Positions 7,840 to 16,295 are shown, counted from the stretch's first letter. The stretch is 64,000 nt of DNA from Alkalihalobacillus sp. BA299 (GCF_017745675.1 NZ_JAFLJM010000011.1:113957-177956), one strand, 5' to 3'. A program made the numbers and translations. The notes: generated by a model not told the origin, from the sequence alone.

Positions 7840-8404
7840 GATTTATTGTATAAAGTCCTCTTAAAAAAGCATCAATGAGAAGGGTAAAGCTTACATTGAC
7901 ATCTAGCGGAAGTCCAAATCCCCCTTTTTGTTCCAAGGAAGCAAATCCATGGAGAATACTTCTTAAACCTCTTACAGCATGAAGTGATGCTTCCTTTGAT
8001 AAGTTATACGCTGAAAGTACATCAACAGCTAGCTTGACAATTTTACTGCCTGCATATTGGAGTTCAGGATCATTTGCATCAGGTGCTTGAAGAGTCGTCT
8101 CGTACAAACCAGGATGAGCTCGGACAAATGCAACATATGCGATTGCTAACGAGCGCACAGCGTCATCACCAGTTTTATCACGAGCTGCCTCTGCTAATTT
8201 GTCAAAAAGTTGTTCTAAGCCATAAATCGCAATCTTTTTCTTTAATTCTTCTAAACTAGCAATATGATTATAAAGTGAAGGTGATCGTACTTGGAGCTTT
8301 TTAGCTAGCGATGCCAATGTGACTGCTTCAATCCCTTTGGCATCGGCCATTTCTGCCGCAATTATTACAATTGTTTCTGTATCTAGACCTACTCTAGGTG
8401 ACAT
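7742..8404 (-). CDS. TetR/AcrR family regulator with repeat-derived C-terminus
   Basis: Repressor-type DNA-binding protein of 220 residues. The N-terminal helix-turn-helix lies at about residues 9-55 (AEMADAKGIEAVTLASLAKK, then LYNHIASLEELKKKIA). A helical ligand-binding domain follows, with RGLRSILHGFASLEQKGGFG, typical of the subfamily with a WHG-type C-terminal domain. The last 32 residues (189-220) are encoded by the type A repeat at 7722-7839 and are low-complexity Ser/Arg/Cys sequence. The native protein probably ended shortly after FLRGLYTIN. It follows the MBL hydrolase gene by 3 bp and very likely represses that operon through the double palindrome at 9141-9179. Confidence 0.85.
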   Translation of the reverse strand: MSPRVGLDTETIVIIAAEMADAKGIEAVTLASLAKKLQVRSPSLYNHIASLEELKKKIAIYGLEQLFDKLAEAARDKTGDDAVRSLAIAYVAFVRAHPGLYETTLQAPDANDPELQYAGSKIVKLAVDVLSAYNLSKEASLHAVRGLRSILHGFASLEQKGGFGLPLDVNVSFTLLIDAFLRGLYTINQLQVSSARGRFGPSNVSKSQDTNCWPSSACRR

Positions 8405-8407
8405 ATA

Positions 8408-9127
8408 TCATTCCCTCCTAAAATTTCTTTCTGCTTCATCTATTGCTCGTTTCATTTGAGCTAATGGATTCTTTACCATTTCACCATGACCTACAGCAAG
8501 TAGCGAAGGTTGAAATTCAATGAGTTTTCGTGCGCTTTCAAGCGCTACTCGTTTATTCCAAGTAGCTAATGCAGGAAACGGAAAACTGAGTTTAAGCTGA
8601 CTAACTACCGTTACACCACTCCGTGTGTGAAAGGCATCCCCTGCAATGAGCTCATGGCCTCTCGTATCAAAAAATGCCATCTGACCTGGCGTATGCCCTG
8701 GAGCAGCTATAGCTAAAAGTGAACCAACACGGTCCCCGTCAGACAGTAAGGTATCCGCTTTTGTCTTTAACTTTTTCGGAACTCCTCCACGGATAGGCGT
8801 TTGCGGTTCCTCTTGATCAAGACTCTTGTCTCCTTCCATTAATCTAGAGTCACGATGTGAAATATAAACAGGAACATGAGGCAACTCTTTTTTTAACTCG
8901 TCTAAAGCACCAATATGGTCTTCATGAGCGTGTGTTAACACGATACGAGTAATCGGTTTGTTTAGTTGCTGAGCCGTTTTGAGAATGGCCTTATGGCTAT
9001 AAGGCAAAGCAGCATCAATTAATGTCAAACCTTCTTCTTCTTCGACCATATAACAGTTAACAGGAAAAAAACGTGGCATAAATGACAATTGATATACTGA
9101 CCCTTCTCTTTTCAATCTCAAATTCAT
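8408..9127 (-). CDS. metallo-beta-lactamase-fold hydrolase
   Basis: A 239-residue MBL-fold hydrolase. The dizinc motif is THAHEDHIGALDELKK (HxHxDH). A second metal histidine lies in APGHTPGQMAFF and an acidic bridging ligand in IAGDAFHT, with a C-terminal GHG. There is no signal peptide, so it is cytoplasmic. Such proteins hydrolyse thioesters, lactones or similar small substrates; the substrate cannot be told. RBS AAGGAG lies directly before ATG 9127. First gene of a two-gene operon with the TetR regulator. Confidence 0.88.
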   Translation of the reverse strand: MNLRLKREGSVYQLSFMPRFFPVNCYMVEEEEGLTLIDAALPYSHKAILKTAQQLNKPITRIVLTHAHEDHIGALDELKKELPHVPVYISHRDSRLMEGDKSLDQEEPQTPIRGGVPKKLKTKADTLLSDGDRVGSLLAIAAPGHTPGQMAFFDTRGHELIAGDAFHTRSGVTVVSQLKLSFPFPALATWNKRVALESARKLIEFQPSLLAVGHGEMVKNPLAQMKRAIDEAERNFRRE

Positions 9128-9140
9128 CTCTCCTTATAAA

Positions 9141-9179
9141 ACTAATACCATTAGTTTTATTGTAACTAATGGTATTAGT
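9141..9179. promoter_or_regulatory. tandem palindromic operator of the MBL-tetR operon
   Basis: ACTAATACCATTAGT and ACTAATGGTATTAGT, centred 23 bp apart, are each a palindrome of 6-bp arms (ACTAAT...ATTAGT) and are also inverse complements of each other. They lie just upstream of the ribosome binding site of the MBL gene. This is the expected arrangement for two TetR dimers and predicts autorepression. Confidence 0.8.
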
Positions 9180-9240
9180 TTTTCAAGAAGTTTTTTCCAT
9201 AATATTAAAATAGCAGTCTCGATCGACATTAAATTCTTAC

Positions 9241-9840
9241 TTCAGATATATCAGTCTTACTTCAGATATATCAGTCTAACTCCAGATATATCAGTCTAAC
9301 TCCAGATATATCGGTCTAATTCCGGATATATCAGTCTAACTCCAGATATATCAGTCTTACTCCAGATATATCAGTCTTACTCCAGATATATCGGTCTAAT
9401 TCCGGATATATCAGTCTTACTCCAGATATATCAGTCTTACTCCAGATATATCAGTCTAACTCCAGATATATCGGTCTAATTCCGGATATATCAGTCTTAC
9501 TCCAGATATATCAGTCTTACTCCAGATATATCAGTCTTACTCCAGATATATCAGTCTTACTCCAGATATATCAGTCTTACTCCAGATATATCAGTCTTAC
9601 TCAAGATATATCAGTCTTACTTCAGATATATCAGTCTTACTTCAGATATATCAGTCTTACTCCAGATATATCAGTCTTACTCCAGATATATCGGTCTAAT
9701 TCCGGATATATCGGTCTAATTCCGGATATATCAGTCTAACTCCAGATATATCAGTCTTACTCCAGATATATCAGTCTTACTCCAGATATATCAGTCTAAC
9801 TCCGGATATATCAGTCTAACTCCAGATATAGCAACCGAAC
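9241..9840. repeat. 20-bp tandem satellite, 30 units
   Basis: Thirty exact-period units of 20 bp with consensus TCCAGATATATCAGTCTTAC; only the last is degenerate. Each unit contains the 8-bp palindrome GATATATC, separated from the next by a 12-base spacer. Spacer variants are few, mainly AGTCTTACTCCA, AGTCTAACTCCA and GGTCTAATTCCG, and the G at both ends of the last type changes together. No open frame of note crosses it. It occupies the whole space between the MBL operator and the rsgI terminator. Confidence 0.97.
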
Positions 9841-9898
9841 AACTGGCTATAATAATACCAAATCATATGATGTAAAAGTGGAGATATAAATGATAAAA

Positions 9899-9928
9899 AC
9901 GGGCGAAACCTCATATGATTTCACCCGT
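9899..9928 (-). terminator. terminator of sigI-rsgI
   Basis: ACGGGCGAAA and TTTCACCCGT form a 10-bp stem with one G-U pair, and AAAA lies to the left on the plus strand for a minus-strand U-tract. It lies 30 bp beyond the rsgI stop. Confidence 0.8.
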
Positions 9929-9957
9929 CTTCATTTCTTCAAAAAATCTCGTTATTC

Positions 9958-11082
9958 TTATGGCCCTCTTTTCTCATTTGCTGCATTAGAGGATTGACTC
10001 GGTCGATCAGGGCGCTCTTCTTCTTTTTGCTCCACAGGAGATGGTTCTGATCTACTACCTTCCTTACTTTCTTTTTCAGTCTGTGCTGGTTCCTTGTCAC
10101 TTTTTCCTCGGTCAACTGGTGGGCCGCCTTTGTTTTCCGGTTGATTTCCGCGATTCGAATTCTCCTGCGGTTGCTTTTGTTCTTTTTTTACAGGAGGAGT
10201 CTGTTTATTATCCTCTTGTTTAGGTACTTCTTTTGGCACAGCTTTTTTGGGTATTTCTTTCGGTTCAACTTCCGGCTTTGGTGACATAGATTTGTTTTCA
10301 CTTTCAATATCAGGTTTTGACGATCTAGATTTATCTATGGTGCTCTCTTGTTTTGGCTGCCTTTCCATTCTTTTTAACTCGGAGATCGTTTTCCCGCTGA
10401 TCTCTTTTTGACTTTGAACAATTCCCTTTTCTTCTAATTGCTTGTATTCTTTATAATAATTAATTGAGAGGTTGGACTTCTTCGCTTCGTCATAAACTTC
10501 CTTTTCATCTAATGTGACTACGATAGGAACGACGGTTTGATTTTTATTGAGTGAGATGTTAATGGTATTTTTTAATTCAGAGACCAACTCATCTGACGTT
10601 TCTTGCAAAGGAATGACAGATGTTACAACAATGGGTTCCTCCTGCTTTTCCATTACACCTGTTTCTACTGTCTGATCAATAATCTGGTCAATGACTGTAT
10701 ATAGGTGGTCATTCCAATGGATCGACTCTAAAATTTCAACACCTGCTTTATTTAGTCCCTGTGCTCGAATGACTTCCAAATTACTATTGGTTGCAATTTC
10801 GATACTTGGGTTAATATCAAGAGAAATGATATATACTTCTTCCGCATCTCCACCAAAAGGGAAAATAAAAGAAGTGACGAGCATTAAAAATAGCGCAGCC
10901 GCAATCGAGCCATACGTGAACAAAGGTACTCTCCTTCTCTTTTTTTCAATATGAGTAAATGATTGACCAATAAGTGGTACCTCTGAATGAGAGCGAGGAA
11001 TATTTTTAAACTGACCATTATTCGTAAGTAGGACGATATGTTGTTCAGTAACTTTTACAACCGTACCTTGAATCGTCTCCAT
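9958..11082 (-). CDS. rsgI: RsgI-type anti-sigma-I factor
   Basis: Membrane anti-sigma factor that holds SigI inactive. The N-terminal cytoplasmic RsgI domain (about 1-48; METIQGTVVKVTEQHIVLLT) is followed by a basic KKRRR stop and one transmembrane helix (about 54-76). An extracytoplasmic domain then has the YIISLDINPSIEIATN signature. The C-terminal 130 residues are Pro/Lys/Glu-rich and disordered. No carbohydrate-binding or other sensor domain is fused, unlike clostridial RsgI proteins. It starts 2 bp after the sigI stop and is in the same operon. Confidence 0.93.
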   Translation of the reverse strand: METIQGTVVKVTEQHIVLLTNNGQFKNIPRSHSEVPLIGQSFTHIEKKRRRVPLFTYGSIAAALFLMLVTSFIFPFGGDAEEVYIISLDINPSIEIATNSNLEVIRAQGLNKAGVEILESIHWNDHLYTVIDQIIDQTVETGVMEKQEEPIVVTSVIPLQETSDELVSELKNTINISLNKNQTVVPIVVTLDEKEVYDEAKKSNLSINYYKEYKQLEEKGIVQSQKEISGKTISELKRMERQPKQESTIDKSRSSKPDIESENKSMSPKPEVEPKEIPKKAVPKEVPKQEDNKQTPPVKKEQKQPQENSNRGNQPENKGGPPVDRGKSDKEPAQTEKESKEGSRSEPSPVEQKEEERPDRPSQSSNAANEKRGP

Positions 11083-11084
11083 CT

Positions 11085-11858
11085 TTATCTCCCCCCTTTT
11101 CCTGGAGCTTCTTTAATATATTCTGATAAATGAATCCACTGTGGGTTTAGTTTTAGTAAAATCAGTGTAATAAGATATTTTCGGTGGCGCTCATTCGTTT
11201 TTCGCTTATAACCTGTTTTTTTAGAAAAAGGACCGATGGGAAGCTGCTTTTTTTGCAGTAGGCTTTGGACTAAATCTTCATCAGATATAAATCGAGCTGC
11301 CATTTCAAACAAGGACAAACGGGTATCTTCATGTTTCGGGGAATGATGCTCGAGCTCTTCAAATGAAATATTAAACTCACCTAATTTTTCGTCTAGCTCT
11401 AGAATTTCCTCTACTAATTCTTTAGATTGCGTCATTTCTTCATAATGTTCAATTGCTTGATCATTTTCATACTTTAATGTTTGTGTACCTTCATCGGTTA
11501 CACTCGGTGAAAGTGAAAGAAGTGTTTCTTTCTGTTCTTTCCGAAAAAAATCAATTAATGCTCTTTTAATTAATAAGTACACATAATTTTGAAACGAGCG
11601 GCCTCCTTCTGTCGAAAACGTATCAATCGCTCGATCAAAGGCAATTAAGGCAATACTCGACTCCTCATCACTCCATGTAATATATTTCTTACAGAAGTGC
11701 CCAGTGACATTAATTATGTATGGTTTGTAATGAAGAATTAATTGCTCACGTGCAATTTCATTCCCCGTCTTTGCTTGAGCAATGACTGTTTCTAATTCGA
11801 AATTTTCCACTAAACTACACCTACTCCATGTATCTATGCTTTGATATGTCGTTAGCAT
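11085..11858 (-). CDS. sigI: RNA polymerase sigma factor SigI
   Basis: Alternative sigma-70-family factor, 257 residues. The sigma region 2 segment (AREQLILHYKPYIINVTGHF, SIALIAFDRAIDTFS, GRSFQNYVYLLIKRALIDFFRKE) is clear. The C-terminal SigI-specific domain includes LPIGPFSKKTGYKRKTNERHRKYL in place of a canonical region 4. Gene order sigI-rsgI is that of Bacillus, where the pair responds to heat or cell-envelope stress. No standard Shine-Dalgarno is placed at the first ATG, and an internal start cannot be excluded. Confidence 0.93.
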   Translation of the reverse strand: MLTTYQSIDTWSRCSLVENFELETVIAQAKTGNEIAREQLILHYKPYIINVTGHFCKKYITWSDEESSIALIAFDRAIDTFSTEGGRSFQNYVYLLIKRALIDFFRKEQKETLLSLSPSVTDEGTQTLKYENDQAIEHYEEMTQSKELVEEILELDEKLGEFNISFEELEHHSPKHEDTRLSLFEMAARFISDEDLVQSLLQKKQLPIGPFSKKTGYKRKTNERHRKYLITLILLKLNPQWIHLSEYIKEAPGKGGR

Positions 11859-11899
11859 ACGATAATTTCATCAATGGGTAAAGGACTGTTAGAAAAAGA

Positions 11900-11959
11900 C
11901 TGACTCCTTGATGTCTTTAGACCCCGATCCAAGGTATCTAACACTATCATTTGAGTCAG
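11900..11959 (-). terminator. terminator downstream of the 11978-13012 gene
   Basis: CTGACTC and GAGTCAG form a stem enclosing about 46 bases, with AAAAA on the plus strand to its left. It lies 19 bp beyond the stop codon. The large loop makes it less typical. Confidence 0.55.
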
Positions 11960-11977
11960 CCCTTCTCCAGTTACCTA

Positions 11978-13012
11978 CTATGGTCTTCCCGCATTACCGT
12001 TTCCGTTACCGTTTGAATTCCCAGGGCCTCTTTGTTGAGCATTTTCTCTTGCTTCTTCGCCACGCTGTTGACCTTGCTCCTTTGCTTCCTGTCCACGTTG
12101 TTGAGCTTGTTCTTTTGCTTCTTGACCACGTTGCTTTCCTTGCTCAGCTTTTTCCTTTGCCATTTCTTTAGCTTGCTCTGCTCGTTCTTGACCTTTTTGA
12201 GCATTTTCGTTCTTAGACTGTTGTTGCTGGTTTTTCTTGTCTTCTTTTTTACTTGTAGCAGTTACTTCCTCTTCTTGCTCTGTTATCTCTTCTTCTGTTT
12301 CATTTTCTAGTTCTTCGCTCTCTTCACTCTCGTTTAATGCTTTTCGTTGTACTTTTCGTTCCTGTGCTCTCTGACGATTCTCCATTGCTCTCTCTTGATT
12401 CGCAAGCGCTATTCTAATTCCTGCTTTAGCTTGCTCTGGAAGATCATCACGCTCTAATAAAAGCTGTAAGTTAACCCCACGCATTGACGTTTTTTCTGTA
12501 ACTTCTTCTTCAATGTCTTCTAACGTCTCTTCTTCCTCTTCAATGACATCTTCTTCGATTGAATCATCTTTAATAAGTTCTTCTTCTCCTATTTCTTCTT
12601 CATTCATTTCATTCTCTTCTTCAATTAAGTCGTTGATGGTAGCTAATTCTTTATTATATTTTTCGAACAGCACTGCAGCTAAGTCAAATTGTTCTTCTTG
12701 AAGAAGAGTTTCTAATTGCATATTTGTATTCGCAACGAATTCTAGTAATAATATTAATCTCTCTTTCTCATTATCTGTCAAATCTACTAACGTGGATTGA
12801 AAAACATCAACAAAATCAAACAATTCAAAATCCGTCTCAACACGATCATTTTCTTCCATGCTGTTTGTTTCCTCAATAACATCTGTTTCCTCATTGTAAG
12901 GTGTTGTACTATCCGCTTGCACTGCATTTTCAATGACTACAGACTCTTCAGCATTAACAGTACCTGTTATTAAAAAAGTTCCTATTATTAAACTACTAAC
13001 TATTTTCTTCAT
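11978..13012 (-). CDS. secreted Glu/Gln-rich protein, DUF5667-like
   Basis: A 344-residue exported protein. A signal peptide (MKKIVSSLIIGTFLITGTVNA) is followed by a very acidic region. A folded helical segment (about 70-130) has the LTDNEKERLILLLEFVANTN and FDLAAVLFEKYNKELATIND stretches, plus ERDDLPEQAKAGIRIALANQERAM further on; this pattern resembles DUF5667. The C-terminal third consists of degenerate Gln/Arg/Glu repeats (EQAQQRGQEAKEQGQQRG) and an Asn/Gly tail. Start ATG 13012 has GGGAG 7 nt upstream. It lies next to sigI-rsgI and may belong to the envelope stress response, but this is inference. Function unknown. Confidence 0.7.
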   Translation of the reverse strand: MKKIVSSLIIGTFLITGTVNAEESVVIENAVQADSTTPYNEETDVIEETNSMEENDRVETDFELFDFVDVFQSTLVDLTDNEKERLILLLEFVANTNMQLETLLQEEQFDLAAVLFEKYNKELATINDLIEEENEMNEEEIGEEELIKDDSIEEDVIEEEEETLEDIEEEVTEKTSMRGVNLQLLLERDDLPEQAKAGIRIALANQERAMENRQRAQERKVQRKALNESEESEELENETEEEITEQEEEVTATSKKEDKKNQQQQSKNENAQKGQERAEQAKEMAKEKAEQGKQRGQEAKEQAQQRGQEAKEQGQQRGEEARENAQQRGPGNSNGNGNGNAGRP

Positions 13013-13043
13013 CGCGCTTCTCCCTTTCCATCTCATATTTCAA

Positions 13044-13544
13044 TTACTTTGGAAGTTTTATATTTCCTTTGAATTCTTCGATCTCTTCAAGATAGCTTTC
13101 AAAATCTTCAAGTGGTGACATAAATGTAACAATTAACGTTTTCCCTTGATCTTGTTCAATATACAAATCTGAACGAATACTTTCTTTTTGATTCGTATGA
13201 AATGAAAAGTAATCGTCCTTCTCTTCTAGAACTGTAATTAAGCCATCTCCTAGCTGTAGTTCTTTTTTAATTTGTTCCATTGTTTTTTCACTTGGGATGA
13301 CCGATACGATGGCCTTTAATGTATCATTTTGAAACGTCACATTTAAATTTTGCACGTACACTTCTTGTTCAATTATCCAATTGCTAGACTCATAGATTTT
13401 TAATCCAACATCCGTATTTTCAAAAAGAATTTCTTCACTTTCAGCCTGTGTTTGCTCGGACTTCGTTGTTGAATCAGACGAGCATCCCGTCACAATCATA
13501 AGTCCTGAAAGTAAACAAATCATCATTTTTTTTCCTTTAAACAT
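13044..13544 (-). CDS. small lipoprotein of unknown function
   Basis: A 166-residue predicted lipoprotein. MFKGKKMMICLLSGLMIVTGC is a signal peptide with lipobox VTGC, followed by a Ser/Thr/Glu linker and a compact alpha/beta domain (ILFENTDVGLKIYESSNWII, then VTFQNDTLKAIVSVIP). The domain looks like a PsbP/Mog1-type fold but the similarity is weak. Start ATG 13544 is chosen because GAGGTG lies 4 nt before it. It is transcribed in the same direction as, and 32 bp before, the 11978-13012 secreted protein and is probably co-expressed. Confidence 0.7.
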   Translation of the reverse strand: MFKGKKMMICLLSGLMIVTGCSSDSTTKSEQTQAESEEILFENTDVGLKIYESSNWIIEQEVYVQNLNVTFQNDTLKAIVSVIPSEKTMEQIKKELQLGDGLITVLEEKDDYFSFHTNQKESIRSDLYIEQDQGKTLIVTFMSPLEDFESYLEEIEEFKGNIKLPK

Positions 13545-13760
13545 GAGGCACCTCACTACTATGTACATAAATATTTTTCTTAAGAAAGCCGCTTTCCTAT
13601 AGCTATACGGAAGGTTTTTTCAGTTTGAGGGGGTCATAAAGAATTTTTTTAAAAATTTTTTCTACAAGTAACTGATCTCTAGAAAATGATACGTTTAAAA
13701 GTAACAGTATCTATATGTTAAACTTTAGTGAAGTAACTTTTATGGAAAGGGTGAACATTT

Positions 13761-15524
13761 ATGGAAGACCTCATTGAAGTTGGGTTGATGGATGAACTTA
13801 AGGAAACGAGAGCGAAAATCGTGAAAGGAGGGCAGCACGGAATTGCTGTATTGTACCATAATAATGAGGTTTATGCCGTTGACAATCGCTGTCCGCATTT
13901 AGGGTTCCCTCTACATATGGGGAGTATGTGTGATGGAATCCTAACCTGTCATTGGCATCATGCAAGATTTGATGTAAAAAGCGGTGGTACGTTAGATCCA
14001 TGGGCAGATGATGTCACGACATATCCAGTAGAAGTAAAAAATGGCGTAGTATGGGTCAATCCTACTCCGATGAACCGGCTAACCATTAAAAAGCTTCGCC
14101 AAAGATTACGTGAGGGATTAGAACAAAACTTGAGCCTAGTCATTGCAAAAGCAGTTGTAGGACTAATAGAAGCTGGAGAACCACCAGAAAATATCACTCG
14201 AATTGGGGTAGAATTTGGAACGAAGCACAGGCAACGTGGCTGGAGATCCGGACTAACGATCCTCACAGCGATGACGAATATTTTACCGAAGCTTGATCAA
14301 AATGGAAAGATTTTAGCACTGTATCAAGGGTTGGTACATGTAGCAAGGGAAAGTGCCAATATGGGAACTCGATTTCTCCTTGGCCCTTTGCCTGTACAAG
14401 AGTCTACCAGCCAACCATCCATGGAACAGTTGGCGGAATGGTATCGCCATAACGTCGAAGTGCGAAACGTTCAAGGAACTGAAAGAGTACTTTTAACGGC
14501 GATCGAATCAGGCGCTGTGACAAAACAATTAATGAATATGATGATGACCGCTATTACAGACCATTTCTATATGAATGTTGGTCACACATTAGATTTTCAC
14601 AATAAAGCATTTGAAGTTTTAGAGCATATTGGTGCAGAGCATCGACCATATGTTCTTACTTCACTATTACCTGAATTAGCTAGTGCTTCCCGTAGTGAAG
14701 AGCTGCACAGTTGGCAATCTCCCGTTGATTTGGTTCGTCCTCTTCATCAAGCGTTTAAACAACTACCAACTATATTAGAGAATCAGCCGCTAAAGCCAGA
14801 AGAATTCGATGAAAAAGCGTTGATAGATCAGCTATTAACCGACCGTCCAGAGGAAACGATTGAAGTTCTTTTAACTGCGCTAAAAAGAGGCATGCCACCT
14901 GTCCGGTTAGCACAATTGGTTTCATTAGCCGCCGCGGAAAGATTAGCCCGTTTCCACGTCCAAAACGAACTCAGAGACTGGATTGCAGTGTTACACGCAT
15001 TTACTCATGCCCATGCCGTTCATGAATCGCTTCGTCGATCAACTACACCTGAGTTAACACGTGCGATTTTTCATACTGCAATGAGTATTTATTTAAACCG
15101 TTTCTTAAATACACCTTCTGCTCGCCGTCCAATCGCTGAAGAACAAAATTCCCCCGCACAGGACGTTCAAGAATTATTAGACATGTTAGATCAGCAACAG
15201 CAAACTGATCGAGCTGGAAAATGGGTGATCACTTACTTAGCAAGAGGGGGCGATAAAAAGGCTTTATTTAACACATTAGGTCATACATTATTACGCGAGG
15301 ATGCAGAGTTCCATTCCTTCCAGATGTTTGAAGTAGCCATGGCAGAGCATGATCACTGGTCAAAAGAAGAAGGAGCATTAGCAAATTTCGCCCAAGAAAC
15401 GATGATCCTTGCCACAACAAGATACCTTGCCGCACACGCACCCACTTCTCGTGAAACCCCGCACACGGCCAAAATTGCGATGAGGCTACATCGCGGGGAA
15501 AAACTATTTGAAGATGAAGAATGA
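13761..15524 (+). CDS. Rieske [2Fe-2S] protein with large helical C-terminal domain
   Basis: A 587-residue protein. Residues 1-105 form a Rieske domain with the cluster ligands in CPHLGFPLH and CHWHHARFD (CxH...CxxH) and the DNRCPH approach. The remaining 480 residues are all-helical and His-rich (HDHW, HAHAVHE, HTLDFHNKAFEVLEHIGAEH), with no known oxygenase catalytic domain recognised. It is therefore not a ring-hydroxylating dioxygenase. Similar long Rieske fusions are seen in bacilli and actinobacteria as uncharacterised proteins. It has its own promoter region and terminator, and a GGAAAGGGTG ribosome binding site. Confidence 0.85.
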   Translation: MEDLIEVGLMDELKETRAKIVKGGQHGIAVLYHNNEVYAVDNRCPHLGFPLHMGSMCDGILTCHWHHARFDVKSGGTLDPWADDVTTYPVEVKNGVVWVNPTPMNRLTIKKLRQRLREGLEQNLSLVIAKAVVGLIEAGEPPENITRIGVEFGTKHRQRGWRSGLTILTAMTNILPKLDQNGKILALYQGLVHVARESANMGTRFLLGPLPVQESTSQPSMEQLAEWYRHNVEVRNVQGTERVLLTAIESGAVTKQLMNMMMTAITDHFYMNVGHTLDFHNKAFEVLEHIGAEHRPYVLTSLLPELASASRSEELHSWQSPVDLVRPLHQAFKQLPTILENQPLKPEEFDEKALIDQLLTDRPEETIEVLLTALKRGMPPVRLAQLVSLAAAERLARFHVQNELRDWIAVLHAFTHAHAVHESLRRSTTPELTRAIFHTAMSIYLNRFLNTPSARRPIAEEQNSPAQDVQELLDMLDQQQQTDRAGKWVITYLARGGDKKALFNTLGHTLLREDAEFHSFQMFEVAMAEHDHWSKEEGALANFAQETMILATTRYLAAHAPTSRETPHTAKIAMRLHRGEKLFEDEE

Positions 15525-15533
15525 TAGATAGAT

Positions 15534-15577
15534 AATCATATAGGGGAGACCTAAAACTGGATCTCCTCTATATGATT
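15534..15577 (+). terminator. hairpin terminator of the Rieske gene
   Basis: AATCATATAGGGGAGA and TCTCCTCTATATGATT form a near-perfect 16-bp stem 10 bp after the stop. The U-tract is weak. Confidence 0.6.
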
Positions 15578-15716
15578 GAAATGTCAAAAAACTATGCTAG
15601 CAACGACTAACCTTGAATTACCTGATAAAATTATAAAATTCATTCATAATAATTGAAAATTGTTTTGAACTTAAATTTATTGTTATGATGATGGTAGTCG
15701 GTAGGAGGTATAAATC

Positions 15717-15875
15717 ATGTTAGATGCTTTGATTTTTGGTATTGCTATATTTTTCGTTTGGATCATCTTTGATTTTGTTAAGTATAAAAAGTTTTCAAAG
15801 GAGAATATACTCAGTGCACTTGTTGTCGGAGTAATCGGAAGTATGGCGTGGTATATTATTGAATGGATTTTTTAG
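15717..15875 (+). CDS. small two-helix membrane protein
   Basis: A 52-residue protein below usual ORF cut-offs. It has two hydrophobic segments (LDALIFGIAIFFVWIIFDFV and ILSALVVGVIGSMAWYIIEW) linked by a basic KYKKFSKEN loop. GGAGG lies 8 nt before ATG. It ends 46 bp before the tRNA-Ala gene. No family can be named; the layout is that of small bacillus membrane proteins. Confidence 0.65.
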   Translation: MLDALIFGIAIFFVWIIFDFVKYKKFSKENILSALVVGVIGSMAWYIIEWIF

Positions 15876-15921
15876 TTGAAATTCCCCGTAAGACTAGCTA
15901 TAATAATTTTAATCACTATAC

Positions 15922-15994
15922 GGGGCATTAGCTCAGCTGGGAGAGCGCTACGCTGGCAGCGTAGAGGTCAGGGGTTCGAGCCCCCTATGCTCCA
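15922..15994 (+). tRNA. tRNA-Ala (anticodon GGC)
   Basis: A complete cloverleaf of 73 nt. The acceptor stem GGGGCAT/ATGCTCC contains the G3:U70 pair that identifies alanine tRNAs. The D arm has AGCTGGGA, the anticodon stem is CTACG/CGTAG with loop CTGGCAG (anticodon GGC), and the T arm is AGGGG-TTCGAGC-CCCCT. CCA is not encoded. Its 3' half is duplicated at 26870-26914, which marks it as an integration site. Confidence 0.97.
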
Positions 15995-15997
15995 TCT

Positions 15998-16032
15998 ATG
16001 GAAAAACCCTTGTTCTGCAAGGGTTTTTCCAT
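15998..16032 (+). terminator. terminator of tRNA-Ala
   Basis: ATGGAAAAACCCTTG and CAAGGGTTTTTCCAT form a 15-bp perfect stem with a 5-base loop, with T residues inside the right arm. A diverged copy follows the duplicate tRNA end at 26921. Confidence 0.85.
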
Positions 16033-16072
16033 GCCTGCATTTTTTACAACACTTCCTAAATCCTCATTTGGT

Positions 16073-16255
16073 TCACAAATGTTCCATTACCTCGTCATGT
16101 TTAGTCAGTTCCTGTTCTAATTTATCAACGGCATCTCTTTGCATGCTAGGCAAAATATGGGAGTAGATCCGAAGTGTGATTTCGACATCCTAATGACCTA
16201 AGCGCTGTTGAACAAGTTTTGGATTTTCCCCATTCATCAATAGTAATGTTGCGTG
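16073..16255 (-). pseudogene. C-terminal remnant of a tyrosine recombinase (integrase), left end
   Basis: On the minus strand the frame reads HATLLLMNGENPKLVQQRLGH, then a TAG (16190-16192), then DVEITLRIYSHILPSMQRDA and the tail DKLEQELTKHDEVMEHL with a normal stop. This is the C-terminal catalytic end of a phage/ICE tyrosine integrase, including the HxLGH and the Tyr of IYSH. The in-frame stop and loss of everything upstream make it a pseudogene. Its 3' end faces the tRNA gene, as expected for an integrase next to its attachment site. Confidence 0.85.
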
Positions 16256-16295
16256 TATGTGCCTCTTATGGTGAGCTCTCCATAAAAGGCATTCC

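Noticed and set aside
9241..9840. Possible CRISPR array
   Set aside because: The period is 20 bp, the spacers are only 12 bases and are repeated among units, and no cas genes are present.
11908..12310. Leu/Phe-rich plus-strand frames over the secreted Glu/Gln-rich gene
   Set aside because: They are antisense shadows of the biased codon use of the minus-strand gene, with no ribosome binding site.
13587..13622. A plus-strand terminator-like hairpin (CTTTCC...GGAAGG then TTTTTT)
   Set aside because: No plus-strand gene lies upstream of it. It may be a relic or part of the leader of the lipoprotein gene, and was not annotated as a functional terminator.
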